A DNA stretch of 11,024 nt from Desulfobulbaceae bacterium (lineage in GTDB: Bacteria; Desulfobacterota; Desulfobulbia; Desulfobulbales; SURF-16), in contig JANTFJ010000055.1 in the NCBI GenBank assembly GCA_024763495.1, positions 1-11,024 on the forward strand. Direction: 5' to 3'. Shown here piece by piece: positions 1-6,876 of this stretch (its first letter is position 1; every line of letters starts with the position of its first letter). The notes beneath the pieces are model-generated. The model did no database searches and had not been told where the DNA came from. It worked only from the letters and a program-made list of their open reading frames with translations. Position numbers and translations under genes: made by a program.

Positions 1-85
1 GAAACGGGCACATGGCGGCATCCCTGAAACGCTTACAGGCCGTGCCTTCTCAAAAGTCAAGGTGTGGTTTATTGATCGCTATCCT

Positions 86-97
86 GTGAGCAGTTAC
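86..97. repeat. Short repeat copy overlapping the glycosyltransferase stop codon
   Basis: The 12-mer GTGAGCAGTTAC here is identical to the one at 1950-1961 and is the exact reverse complement of 1888-1899. Its last bases supply the TAA stop codon of the minus-strand glycosyltransferase gene (94-96). It appears to be a copy of a dispersed short repeat that sits at gene ends in this genome. The flanking 1-93 shows no gene that I can support. Confidence 0.6.
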
Positions 98-1506
98 GTT
101 TTGTTTTTTAAATTTTTCGGTGGAGGAGAAAAGATAACCTTGAATATAAAAGGAAATGCCAAAGTCAGCGTATTTAGAAACATTCGAAAATGAAATTTTT
201 CGATAGCTATTACATTATTTGAGGTAAAATCTATGCTGACAACCTCTTTCCCCCAGAAAGAGCCGATCATGGGTCTCTTTGCTCCGGTCAGCAGTAAGCT
301 CCATTTGTTTTTTCGCAGGGCATTTATAATTTTTATTTTTTCTAAAAATAATGATTTCTCCGGGGCATTGAAAAGCAGGACATGATCTTCCGGATGGCCG
401 GCCCAGGTTTGCGCTGTTTCCCATGGAGCAACAATAAACGCCTTTGTTCCGGGATATTTTTTTTGTATTTGCAAGAGAAAGTCCCTGGCATTTTCAGCAT
501 CCCGGGCATTAGAAATAAACAGACATATATCACGAATTTTCTCCCCATCCAGATATTGGGAAATATCGGAGGAAGGCATTGTGAAATCCCTTTTACCATA
601 TGATTCTTTAAAAAAATCATTTATTGCCTCTATGACGGCCCGGGAAAGAGCTGTCTGGGATCTGAGGTTGGTGGAACAGCTCAATCGGCTGTAACGCAGT
701 ATGAGCCAGAACAGGAGCAGCCGTCTTTTTATGCCGGATGTGTAATTGTTAAAAAAACAGAGTCCGTTACGAATACGGTAATAACTTCTCCATATTGCCG
801 AACTGTCAACTGTCCTTCCCAGCCAGCTCGGATGGTATACTTTAGACGAATTCGCCGCCAGCACTTTATAGCCGTTCAGGTTAAAGCGTACTCCCCATTC
901 CATATCGTCCCAGTAAATAAAGAAATTCTCTTGCCAGATACCTAATTGCCTGACAATTTCAGTTCGTACCAGCAGTGAACAGGCAGCCACATAATCCACG
1001 GCAAATACGGCCTCCGGGTCGAGCAATTTTTCCCTGGACGGTAAATTCCTCTGCACATCTCCGTGCCTGTAGTTTATAAAAGCGCCAAGTTCCAGAATCT
1101 CTTCATGGTTGTCCCTGTTGATTATTTTCGAGCCGCACATGCCGGCAGCCGGATTTTTCCGCAAAACATCTACCAGGGCGGTTAACGCTTCCGGGTCAAC
1201 AAGAACATCATTATCAAGCAGCCACAGAAATTCACTTTCCGGCCGATGCTCAAGCGCCCAGCGCATTCCGGCATTAAAACCGCCTGCTCCACCTGAATTA
1301 GTGCTGTTGCGAATTATTTCCACATGTGGAAAATTCCGTTCCAGAGCCTCTATGGTTCCGTCATCAGAATTGTTGTCAACAACCATAATGGCGAAGCGCC
1401 CGGCAGGATAATTTATTTTCTGTAACTGAGCAAGAAGACGGAGAACATCATTTTTCCTGTTCCAGGTTACTATAATAATTTGTACAAATGGTTTTTCCTG
1501 GGACAT
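94..1506 (-). CDS. Family 2 glycosyltransferase, GlfT/rhamnosyltransferase-like, with C-terminal extension
   Basis: Likely transfers a sugar from a nucleotide-sugar donor onto a cell-surface glycan (O-antigen, capsule or similar) at the cytoplasmic face of the inner membrane. The 470-residue protein opens directly with a GT-A fold: VQIIIVTWNRK at 8-18, VVDNNSDDGT at 42-51, and NSGGAGGFNAG at 70-80, a glycine-rich motif typical of galactofuranosyltransferase-like GT2 enzymes. LDND at 97-100 takes the place of the metal-binding DXD, and DDMEWGVR at 200-207 is in the position of the catalytic-base region. The catalytic part ends near residue 290. Residues 300-470 are an extension I do not recognise; ICLFISNA (327-334) and KAFIVAPW (355-362) look like beta strands of an alpha/beta fold. 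No signal peptide is visible. There is no clear ribosome binding site before the ATG, but the fold starts within a few residues of it, so the start is plausible. Donor and acceptor cannot be told from sequence. Confidence 0.9.
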   Translation of the reverse strand: MSQEKPFVQIIIVTWNRKNDVLRLLAQLQKINYPAGRFAIMVVDNNSDDGTIEALERNFPHVEIIRNSTNSGGAGGFNAGMRWALEHRPESEFLWLLDNDVLVDPEALTALVDVLRKNPAAGMCGSKIINRDNHEEILELGAFINYRHGDVQRNLPSREKLLDPEAVFAVDYVAACSLLVRTEIVRQLGIWQENFFIYWDDMEWGVRFNLNGYKVLAANSSKVYHPSWLGRTVDSSAIWRSYYRIRNGLCFFNNYTSGIKRRLLLFWLILRYSRLSCSTNLRSQTALSRAVIEAINDFFKESYGKRDFTMPSSDISQYLDGEKIRDICLFISNARDAENARDFLLQIQKKYPGTKAFIVAPWETAQTWAGHPEDHVLLFNAPEKSLFLEKIKIINALRKNKWSLLLTGAKRPMIGSFWGKEVVSIDFTSNNVIAIEKFHFRMFLNTLTLAFPFIFKVIFSPPPKNLKNKT

Positions 1507-1541
1507 GGTTAATTATGATATTTTTTCAAGGTGGTTCACTA

Positions 1542-1705
1542 CCAGGAGGCTGTCTGAGCATAGCGAACCTACTGCAAAATCGGACAAATTGGCCCATTTG
1601 TCTGCTGATTTTTTTTAAATAGCGCTGCTGTTCGTAGCAAATGACTGAAAAATAGTCTCAATTTCCAATTTTTCGCTAAGGTTCTATTCCCGGACAGCCT
1701 CCTGG
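1542..1705. mobile_element. MITE-like element with terminal inverted repeats
   Basis: A 164 bp stretch is bounded by imperfect inverted repeats. The left arm (1542-1570) begins CCAGGAGGCTGTC, and the right arm (1679-1705) ends GACAGCCTCCTGG, so the outer 13 bases are perfectly complementary. The match continues inward with mismatches to the AGGTTC/GAACCT block. The interior is AT-rich, has no open frame of note, and carries a smaller hairpin (GACAAAT at 1583-1589 with ATTTGTC at 1596-1602). Size, terminal repeats and lack of coding potential fit a non-autonomous miniature inverted-repeat transposable element. I could not see a convincing target-site duplication, so the outer boundary and the parent transposase family are not established. 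It lies about 35 bp upstream of the glycosyltransferase start and may separate that gene from, or provide, its promoter. Confidence 0.7.
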
Positions 1706-1731
1706 CTTGATGGGTAAAAAAACGAAAATAA

Positions 1732-1845
1732 TTTTCAAGGGAATTTTATCAGGGCGCGAATTTCAATGACTTATTTATTCCCACCCCCTTGGAAATAGAA
1801 GCTGGCCGCATGCTGGTTGCGGAAGCCGTTCAGCTGAACGGGTAA
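1732..1845 (+). pseudogene. Possible relic of a coding frame
   Basis: An open plus-strand frame without a start codon of its own runs from just after a stop at 1729-1731 to the TAA at 1843-1845. Its last part reads PTPLEIEAGRMLVAEAVQLN, which has protein-like composition. It begins about 25 bp from the MITE-like element and ends next to a repeat cluster. This could be the 3' remnant of a gene truncated by mobile DNA, but it is only 37 codons and matches no family I recognise, so chance is a serious alternative. Confidence 0.15.
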
Positions 1846-1864
1846 AACTAATTTAACTTTTACC
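1841..1864. repeat. Small inverted repeat
   Basis: GGTAAAA (1841-1847) is followed after ten bases by its reverse complement TTTTACC (1858-1864). The stem is short and AT-rich and no T-run follows on either strand. It overlaps the stop of the possible relic frame. No function can be assigned. Confidence 0.3.
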
Positions 1865-1887
1865 TGTTGTCAATAAATAACCATTTC

Positions 1888-1966
1888 GTAACTGCTCACC
1901 TGGTAAGCGACCTGAGTTTGCTAACCACCGTAATTGTAACTGGTGCCCTGTGAGCAGTTACAATTA
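1888..1966. repeat. Nested palindromic repeat with two alternative hairpins
   Basis: Two perfect inverted repeats share one arm. Hairpin A pairs TAATTGTAACTG (1931-1942) with CAGTTACAATTA (1955-1966), a 12 bp stem with a 12-base loop. Hairpin B pairs GTAACTGCTCAC (1888-1899) with GTGAGCAGTTAC (1950-1961), also 12 bp, with a 50-base loop. The two cannot form at once. The block lies about 40 bp past the stop of the TonB-receptor gene. On that transcript the hairpin is not followed by a U-run, so it is not a standard intrinsic terminator. It could instead protect the 3' end of the message or be a REP-like element. Confidence 0.7.
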
Positions 1967-2004
1967 TTTTTGAGTGAGCTATAAGCGTTAACCCCGTATT
2001 TCTG

Positions 2005-4077
2005 TCACCATTTTTTTTCCAGCATGAATTTTAAGGTAAACGGCTCACCGTCAATCATTTCGTATGGCCCCGGAATAGAGTAGGCGGTGTCGAAAAGATT
2101 AGTTATTGAACAGGAAAAAGTAACTCCGGACGAGAGAATATCGCCTGTAACGGCATTGATGTCAAGCAGCCAGACAGGGTCGGCAGTTGATGTTATCCCG
2201 GTCCTGGCGTTAATCAGGTCATGAGAGGCCCGGTATTTGAGGTCGGCAAGTAGTGAAATATCGGCAGCAGGCAGCCAGGCAGCGCTCAGGTTAAAGATGG
2301 TTTCCGGGCCCAGGTCATACGGTGATTTAATATCTTCATAGATGTATTCCAGTGAGCCGTCCGGCCTCATATAAACAGCGTTTAACAGGTGGAATGTTTC
2401 CTTGGGGCCCCGGTTATCCAGCAGGGTCATATTGGCGGCAAGCTTGAGCTGGTCGGAAAATTTAAATCCCGCTTCCGCCTCTATGCCGTTTATATCCTGA
2501 TGATTACCGACCGAGAGCTGGGCGTACGGGTCTTCCTTGGCGTGATCTTCAATTCTACTGGTAAAAGCAACCAGGGAAAAATTGAAATTATTCAGCGGAT
2601 TCCAGGCTAATTCCGCCTCAAGAGTTTCCACCTTTTCCAGTTTTGGTTTTTCGTGGATGAACAGCTGGTGAGAGGAAGGTGTCCGGTAGGCGGTTCCATA
2701 GAGGAGTTTCGTCATTAATGAGCTGGTCGGAGAATAGGCTATGCCACTGTTAAAGCTGAGATTATCCTCATATAAATCATGGTTATCATAACGTATTCCC
2801 AGCCAGATTTTTGTGTTGTCAGCCTGGTAGGTATATTGGCCGAAACCGGAGACAAGATCGTCGCGATAATTTATTTTGCTGAACATGGGGAAAAGATATT
2901 GGTTTTCCGGCCCCAGGAAATCCGGCATGTAACTTTGCCAGATTGTCGCGTCATCAATATCTTTGCGCCGGAGTGACAGCCCTCCGGTAAAGAGACCTTT
3001 GCCGGTAAAAAAAGAGCGGTCATAAATCAGTTCTCCATAGGTTGTTTTTTCCGTGACCTTGAATTTACGGTCGATTATTTCGTTTTCAGGCTCTAATTTA
3101 TTATAAAAGCCGGTGAAACGGAGAGATGAAATGCTGTCTAAAGCCTGGTTTGCCTCAAGTTTAACAAAATAGGATGGCGTGTTTCTCTGCTCCAGCCAGG
3201 AGCGGTTCGGGCTGTCGGCAATAGAATAAGGATGATGATTACTGCTTATCCTGCCGCTTATTTTTATTTTGTCCCGGTAGCTGAAGATCCCGGTAGATTC
3301 CAGGTAACTGCTCCTGCCGGGAGAATCATTGCCGTATCGTTCAGTAACAGGTGTCGGTCTATTTTCATCTCCCCAGAAGCTGACAATATTGACCTCATCA
3401 TCGTTGGTTCTGCCGCTCCTGCCGGTTATTGATAAAAATCCGTCCCAGATCGCGTTACCCTGTCCCAGGTTTAAATAAAAATTTTCGGCTTTTTCTTTAC
3501 CGTTATAGCCTATGCCGGTTTCCAGGCCATGAAGATCACGACCGGAGAGAGGGACAATATTGACAATGCCGGCAAAGGCGTCCGGCCCCCAGAGCACTGA
3601 ACCCGGCCCCCTGATAATTTCGATTCGTTTAATCGCGTTTAAGGAGAGATTGTAATCAATTTGCTGGATCGATTTGTCACTGTCAGCGCTCATGGGCACG
3701 GTATCATAGAGAAAGAGGATTGAATTGGAGATACCGCGCAGGTAGGGAACACTGCCCCAGGGGTTCTGGGCCATGTAAAAGCCGGGCTTGGTATCCAGCG
3801 CTTCACTTAAGGTGGTAAAACCATGTTCGCGCAGTTCTTTTCTGTTTATTACCTGGGCAACAGCCGCTGCCTGCCAGGCACTTTCTTCCCGGCGCGAGGC
3901 AATTGTCAAGGCTTCAATATCCTCACCAACGAACATCAGCATTGTCTCGTCAACCGGACATACCGCGCCGTTGTCCATGGCAAATCCTGCCAGGGGCTGG
4001 ATAACAAAGAAAAGACAGGATATAATGCGGATTATTCCGGTCATTTTTGAATAATTATAAAAATTGTCATGCTTCAT
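2005..4077 (-). CDS. TonB-dependent outer-membrane receptor
   Basis: Energy-coupled transporter of the outer membrane that takes up a scarce ligand (a metal chelate, cobalamin or another large solute) using TonB-ExbBD. The 690-residue product has a hydrophobic signal region ending near AGFA at 30-33. A plug domain follows at about 65-175, with VAQVINRKEL (73-82), LSEALDTKPG (90-99), YLRGISN (112-118) and the hallmark IEIIRGPGSVLWGPDAFAGI (152-171). The rest is a beta-barrel of alternating strands, ending in a terminal aromatic residue (Trp-690) as expected for BAM-assembled porins. EALTIASRRE (55-64) may hold the TonB box. Length is normal for the class. The ATG overlaps the end of the response-regulator gene by 11 bp, which points to translational coupling. 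Met-12 (start at 4044) is an alternative start giving a shorter n-region; neither has a clear ribosome binding site. The ligand cannot be read from sequence. Confidence 0.95.
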   Translation of the reverse strand: MKHDNFYNYSKMTGIIRIISCLFFVIQPLAGFAMDNGAVCPVDETMLMFVGEDIEALTIASRREESAWQAAAVAQVINRKELREHGFTTLSEALDTKPGFYMAQNPWGSVPYLRGISNSILFLYDTVPMSADSDKSIQQIDYNLSLNAIKRIEIIRGPGSVLWGPDAFAGIVNIVPLSGRDLHGLETGIGYNGKEKAENFYLNLGQGNAIWDGFLSITGRSGRTNDDEVNIVSFWGDENRPTPVTERYGNDSPGRSSYLESTGIFSYRDKIKISGRISSNHHPYSIADSPNRSWLEQRNTPSYFVKLEANQALDSISSLRFTGFYNKLEPENEIIDRKFKVTEKTTYGELIYDRSFFTGKGLFTGGLSLRRKDIDDATIWQSYMPDFLGPENQYLFPMFSKINYRDDLVSGFGQYTYQADNTKIWLGIRYDNHDLYEDNLSFNSGIAYSPTSSLMTKLLYGTAYRTPSSHQLFIHEKPKLEKVETLEAELAWNPLNNFNFSLVAFTSRIEDHAKEDPYAQLSVGNHQDINGIEAEAGFKFSDQLKLAANMTLLDNRGPKETFHLLNAVYMRPDGSLEYIYEDIKSPYDLGPETIFNLSAAWLPAADISLLADLKYRASHDLINARTGITSTADPVWLLDINAVTGDILSSGVTFSCSITNLFDTAYSIPGPYEMIDGEPFTLKFMLEKKW

Positions 4078-5416
4078 TTTTTAAGCGGTTCAGCAGAACC
4101 CTGAATTTCGCCCGGCTTAAATTAAGCAGCCTGGCTGCGGTAGTCTGGTTGTTACCGGCAAGCTCCAGGGCCTGCCTGACAAAATTTTTTTCAATTTCCT
4201 CCAGTGATATTCCCCCTGGAGGAAGCTTGAATTCAGACAAATCCTGTTGCGCCTCCACCGGCATAAGAAAAGAAAGGGTTGTGGAACTTATGCAGCCCTG
4301 GTCTTGATCAAGAATGCAGGCCCTTTCCATGGCATTAGCCAGTTCGCGCACATTGCCCGGCCAGTCATGTTCTAACAGTATTCTTTTGGCCCCCTCGGTC
4401 AACTGTAATTTTTTCCCCTTGAGCAGCAGGTTGAGAAAATGGTCGGCCAGGAGGATAATATCGTTTGTTCTCTGCCGCAGCGGCGGCGGAGAAATGGGGA
4501 AAACATTTATCCTGAAAAAAAGATCCTGGCGGAATTTTCCTTCTTTTACCAGTTTTTCTAAATTTTTGTTAGTGGCGCATATAATTCTGACATTAACCGG
4601 AAGCTCGGCATGTCCTCCCACCCGCTGTATTTTTTTTTCCTGGAGAACGCGGAGTAATTTTGCCTGGGCCTCGGCCGGCAGATCCCCGATTTCATCAAGA
4701 AAAAGGGTGCCCTTGTCAGCGTATTCAAATTTACCGATAACCAGGCTGTCAGCCCCGGTAAAAGCTCCTTTTTCATGGCCGAAAAGCTCAGATTCAACCA
4801 GGCCGGCTGAAATTGCCGCGCAGTTGACCGGTACAAAGCGGCCCTTGCGGTAATTGCTTTTCCGGTGAATATAGTTCGCCAGCAATTCCTTGCCCGTGCC
4901 TGATTCCCCGGTCAGCAGAACAGCTGTATCATTTTGCGCTACCCGCTCGGCAAGAAGTATGGTCCTGGTCATTTCAGGTGAGGAAAAAATTATTTCGCCG
5001 CCGCCCCTTGTCTGTTCGAGTTTTTCTTTCAATTCCCTGTTTTCGGCCAGCAGTCTGGATATTCGCAGGGAACGATTTACCGTGAGGAGAATTCTCTTGT
5101 CTTCAAAGGGTTTGGTAATGTAATCAATTGCCCCCTGCCGCATGGCTGAAACAGCGGAATCAACCGTGGCAAATGCCGTTATAAAGACCACCGGGCAGAG
5201 AATAGCCTCCTCCTTTATTTTTTCCAGCAGAGTCAAACCGTCCATTTCCGGCATTTTAATATCCGAAATAACCATGTCATAGGGGAATGATCTTATTTTT
5301 TTAAGAGCCTCCAGGCCATTAGCGGCCTGGTCAACGGAATAACCGGCCCGCTCCAGCATGATTGCCAGGAGTTGTCTCATTTTTGTTTCATCATCTACAA
5401 CAAGAATGTGTGCCAT
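4067..5416 (-). CDS. Sigma-54-dependent response regulator, NtrC family
   Basis: Cytoplasmic transcription activator that remodels sigma-54 RNA polymerase after phosphorylation, almost certainly by the kinase encoded just upstream. The three domains are intact in 449 residues. The receiver (about 3-115) has acidic Asp-8/Asp-9, phospho-acceptor Asp-52, Thr-80 and Lys-102. The AAA+ domain (about 142-365) has Walker A GESGTGKE (170-177), the sigma-54 contact loop GAFTGA (217-222), Walker B GTLFLDE (236-242) and DWPGNVREL (351-359). A Fis-type helix-turn-helix at about 408-447 contains NNQTTAARLLNLSRAKFR (422-439). All key residues are present, so it should be active. The start is set by the receiver beginning at residue 3. 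A purine-rich AGGA lies 13 bases before the ATG, a rather long spacing. It is 59 bp after the kinase gene and overlaps the receptor gene downstream. Its target promoters were not found in the window. Confidence 0.97.
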   Translation of the reverse strand: MAHILVVDDETKMRQLLAIMLERAGYSVDQAANGLEALKKIRSFPYDMVISDIKMPEMDGLTLLEKIKEEAILCPVVFITAFATVDSAVSAMRQGAIDYITKPFEDKRILLTVNRSLRISRLLAENRELKEKLEQTRGGGEIIFSSPEMTRTILLAERVAQNDTAVLLTGESGTGKELLANYIHRKSNYRKGRFVPVNCAAISAGLVESELFGHEKGAFTGADSLVIGKFEYADKGTLFLDEIGDLPAEAQAKLLRVLQEKKIQRVGGHAELPVNVRIICATNKNLEKLVKEGKFRQDLFFRINVFPISPPPLRQRTNDIILLADHFLNLLLKGKKLQLTEGAKRILLEHDWPGNVRELANAMERACILDQDQGCISSTTLSFLMPVEAQQDLSEFKLPPGGISLEEIEKNFVRQALELAGNNQTTAARLLNLSRAKFRVLLNRLKNEA

Positions 5417-5475
5417 TTTGTGATAATCGTCCTCTTGCTATAAATTTTATGGGTAAATACGGGAAAGCCATCCAG

Positions 5476-6876
5476 TTATTCTCCGGGAAGAGAAATACAA
5501 AAACAGGCCCCGCCGTTTTCCATATTTTCAGCGCTGATTTCGCCGTTATGAGCCTTTATTACCTGGAATACATAGGCCAGGCCCAGGCCGGTGCCGGTTG
5601 TCCTGGTGGTAAAAAAAGGTTCAAAAATTTTCCCTGTATCATCAGGGGAGATTCCCGGCCCCTGGTCACAGATGAAGCATTTCCAGGTATCGGCGTTATT
5701 TTCCGTCCTGATTTTGATTTTACCGGTTCCCCTGGTTATCTGGAGCGCGTTTTTTATTATATTGCTGAAAACCCTGGTAAATAGATCAGGATCAATATTA
5801 AGGATGACCGGTTTATCCGGCAGGTCAAGCTGGAAATCAGCCGTCAATCCCCTGGTCTGTAATTCAAAACGTAAAACGCAATCCCGGATAAGCATAATTA
5901 TGTCTGTTTCCCGGAAATTTGGAGATGTTGGCCGGGCGAATTCGAGAAAGTCTTCAATCATTTTATTCATCCGCCGGATCTCATCTTCAATAAAGCTTAC
6001 CATGGTGTTTTCAGACGAGAGGGAAAAATCCTGCTTGAGGATATCCAGCGAACTTTTAATTATTCCCAGTGGATTTTTTATTTCATGGGCAATCATCAGG
6101 GAAAATTTGCCCAGTTCCGCCAGGGTTTTCTGGCGTATCATTTCCCGGCCGGCTTTTTCCAGCGCCGAGTTTGTTTTGCTGAGCGAGTCAAGCATGGCAT
6201 TAAAGGCTTCAGCAAGTTCCCTGGTTTCAGGCAGGCTGCCGGGCGCCACCCTGAGCGCTAAATCCCCTCCGGCAACCTGGCGGGCCGCGCTGACCAGCTG
6301 CCGAATAGGTTTGACCAGGTAGTGGGATAACAAAATAAACATAACCAGTAAGACGGAACCTAAGGCGCCATAGAGCAGAAAGAATCTATGGCGGATTTCT
6401 TTAAGCAGGGAATTTATTTCGTTAGCGGTATAGTAAATTTCCACCTGGCCGATAGTGTTATTCTGCTTTGCCGCGTTCTCCCAGGAAAAGGTATTGCTTT
6501 CTCCCCTGGTTGTTTTGATTTTTACCGGGGCCGAGGCATGGAAAAAATTTTGCTGACTGGCCAGGCGGGAATAAGAATCCGCTCTTTCATCGGCGAGTTT
6601 TTCCTGGTGACTGTCGGAAATAACGACCCGGATAATATCCTGCTGGGTGAGCAGGTTCCCGGCTAAGCCTGCCAGCATTGCCTGGTCGCCGATCAGGATA
6701 CCCAGTTCAGAATTTAAAGAAAGGTATTGGGCCATAAATTCTATTCTTTCTTCATATCTGGCCTTGGTAAAGCGGGAAATCATGTTCATTCCGGCAAAAA
6801 ATGCCAGGGCGCTGGAACTGATCAGGATAAGGGCCGCGATGATAAGCCTGGGATAGATACCAAAATGTCGCATCAT
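5476..6876 (-). CDS. Membrane sensor histidine kinase with HAMP domain
   Basis: Inner-membrane kinase that autophosphorylates on histidine and passes the phosphate to the NtrC-type regulator encoded next to it. The 466-residue protein has TM1 at about 10-33, a periplasmic segment of roughly 130 residues (37-165), TM2 at about 166-186 and a HAMP linker starting VKPIRQLVSAARQVAGGD (188-205). The dimerisation/phosphoacceptor motif is MIAHEIKNPLG with His-264. The ATP-binding domain shows the N box (Asn-372/Asn-376), the G1 box DQGPG (404-408), the F box FEPFF (418-422) and the G2 box GTGLGLA (428-434). This architecture resembles NtrB/ZraS/AtoS-type partners of sigma-54 activators. The ATG overlaps the stop of the binding-protein gene by 4 bp and has a strong ribosome binding site. 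The periplasmic segment matches no ligand-binding fold I can name; the adjacent binding protein may supply ligand recognition. Confidence 0.96.
   Translation of the reverse strand: MMRHFGIYPRLIIAALILISSSALAFFAGMNMISRFTKARYEERIEFMAQYLSLNSELGILIGDQAMLAGLAGNLLTQQDIIRVVISDSHQEKLADERADSYSRLASQQNFFHASAPVKIKTTRGESNTFSWENAAKQNNTIGQVEIYYTANEINSLLKEIRHRFFLLYGALGSVLLVMFILLSHYLVKPIRQLVSAARQVAGGDLALRVAPGSLPETRELAEAFNAMLDSLSKTNSALEKAGREMIRQKTLAELGKFSLMIAHEIKNPLGIIKSSLDILKQDFSLSSENTMVSFIEDEIRRMNKMIEDFLEFARPTSPNFRETDIIMLIRDCVLRFELQTRGLTADFQLDLPDKPVILNIDPDLFTRVFSNIIKNALQITRGTGKIKIRTENNADTWKCFICDQGPGISPDDTGKIFEPFFTTRTTGTGLGLAYVFQVIKAHNGEISAENMENGGACFCISLPGE

Noticed and set aside
2..193. Plus-strand open frame entering from the left edge (ending at the TGA 191-193)
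   Set aside because: It runs antisense across the 3' end of the glycosyltransferase gene, includes the short repeat at 86-97, has no visible start and no recognisable motif. It is most likely chance.
1542..1705. Complete insertion sequence
   Set aside because: 164 bp is too short to encode a transposase and no coding frame is present, so only a MITE-like relic is supported.
1507..2004. Sigma-54 (-24/-12) promoter for the regulator
   Set aside because: I looked for the GG-N10-GC spacing in a few intergenic stretches (including 1507-1545, 5417-5475 and upstream of gspC) by eye and saw no convincing match. A weight-matrix scan would be needed to exclude one within coding sequence.
4314..4853. 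179-codon plus-strand frame
   Set aside because: It lies entirely opposite the AAA+ domain of the response regulator. Its Ser/Arg/Pro-rich composition is typical of an antisense shadow.
5591..6322. 243-codon plus-strand frame
   Set aside because: It is opposite the kinase core of an intact histidine kinase and is Ser/Ile/Arg-rich without motifs, so it is a shadow.
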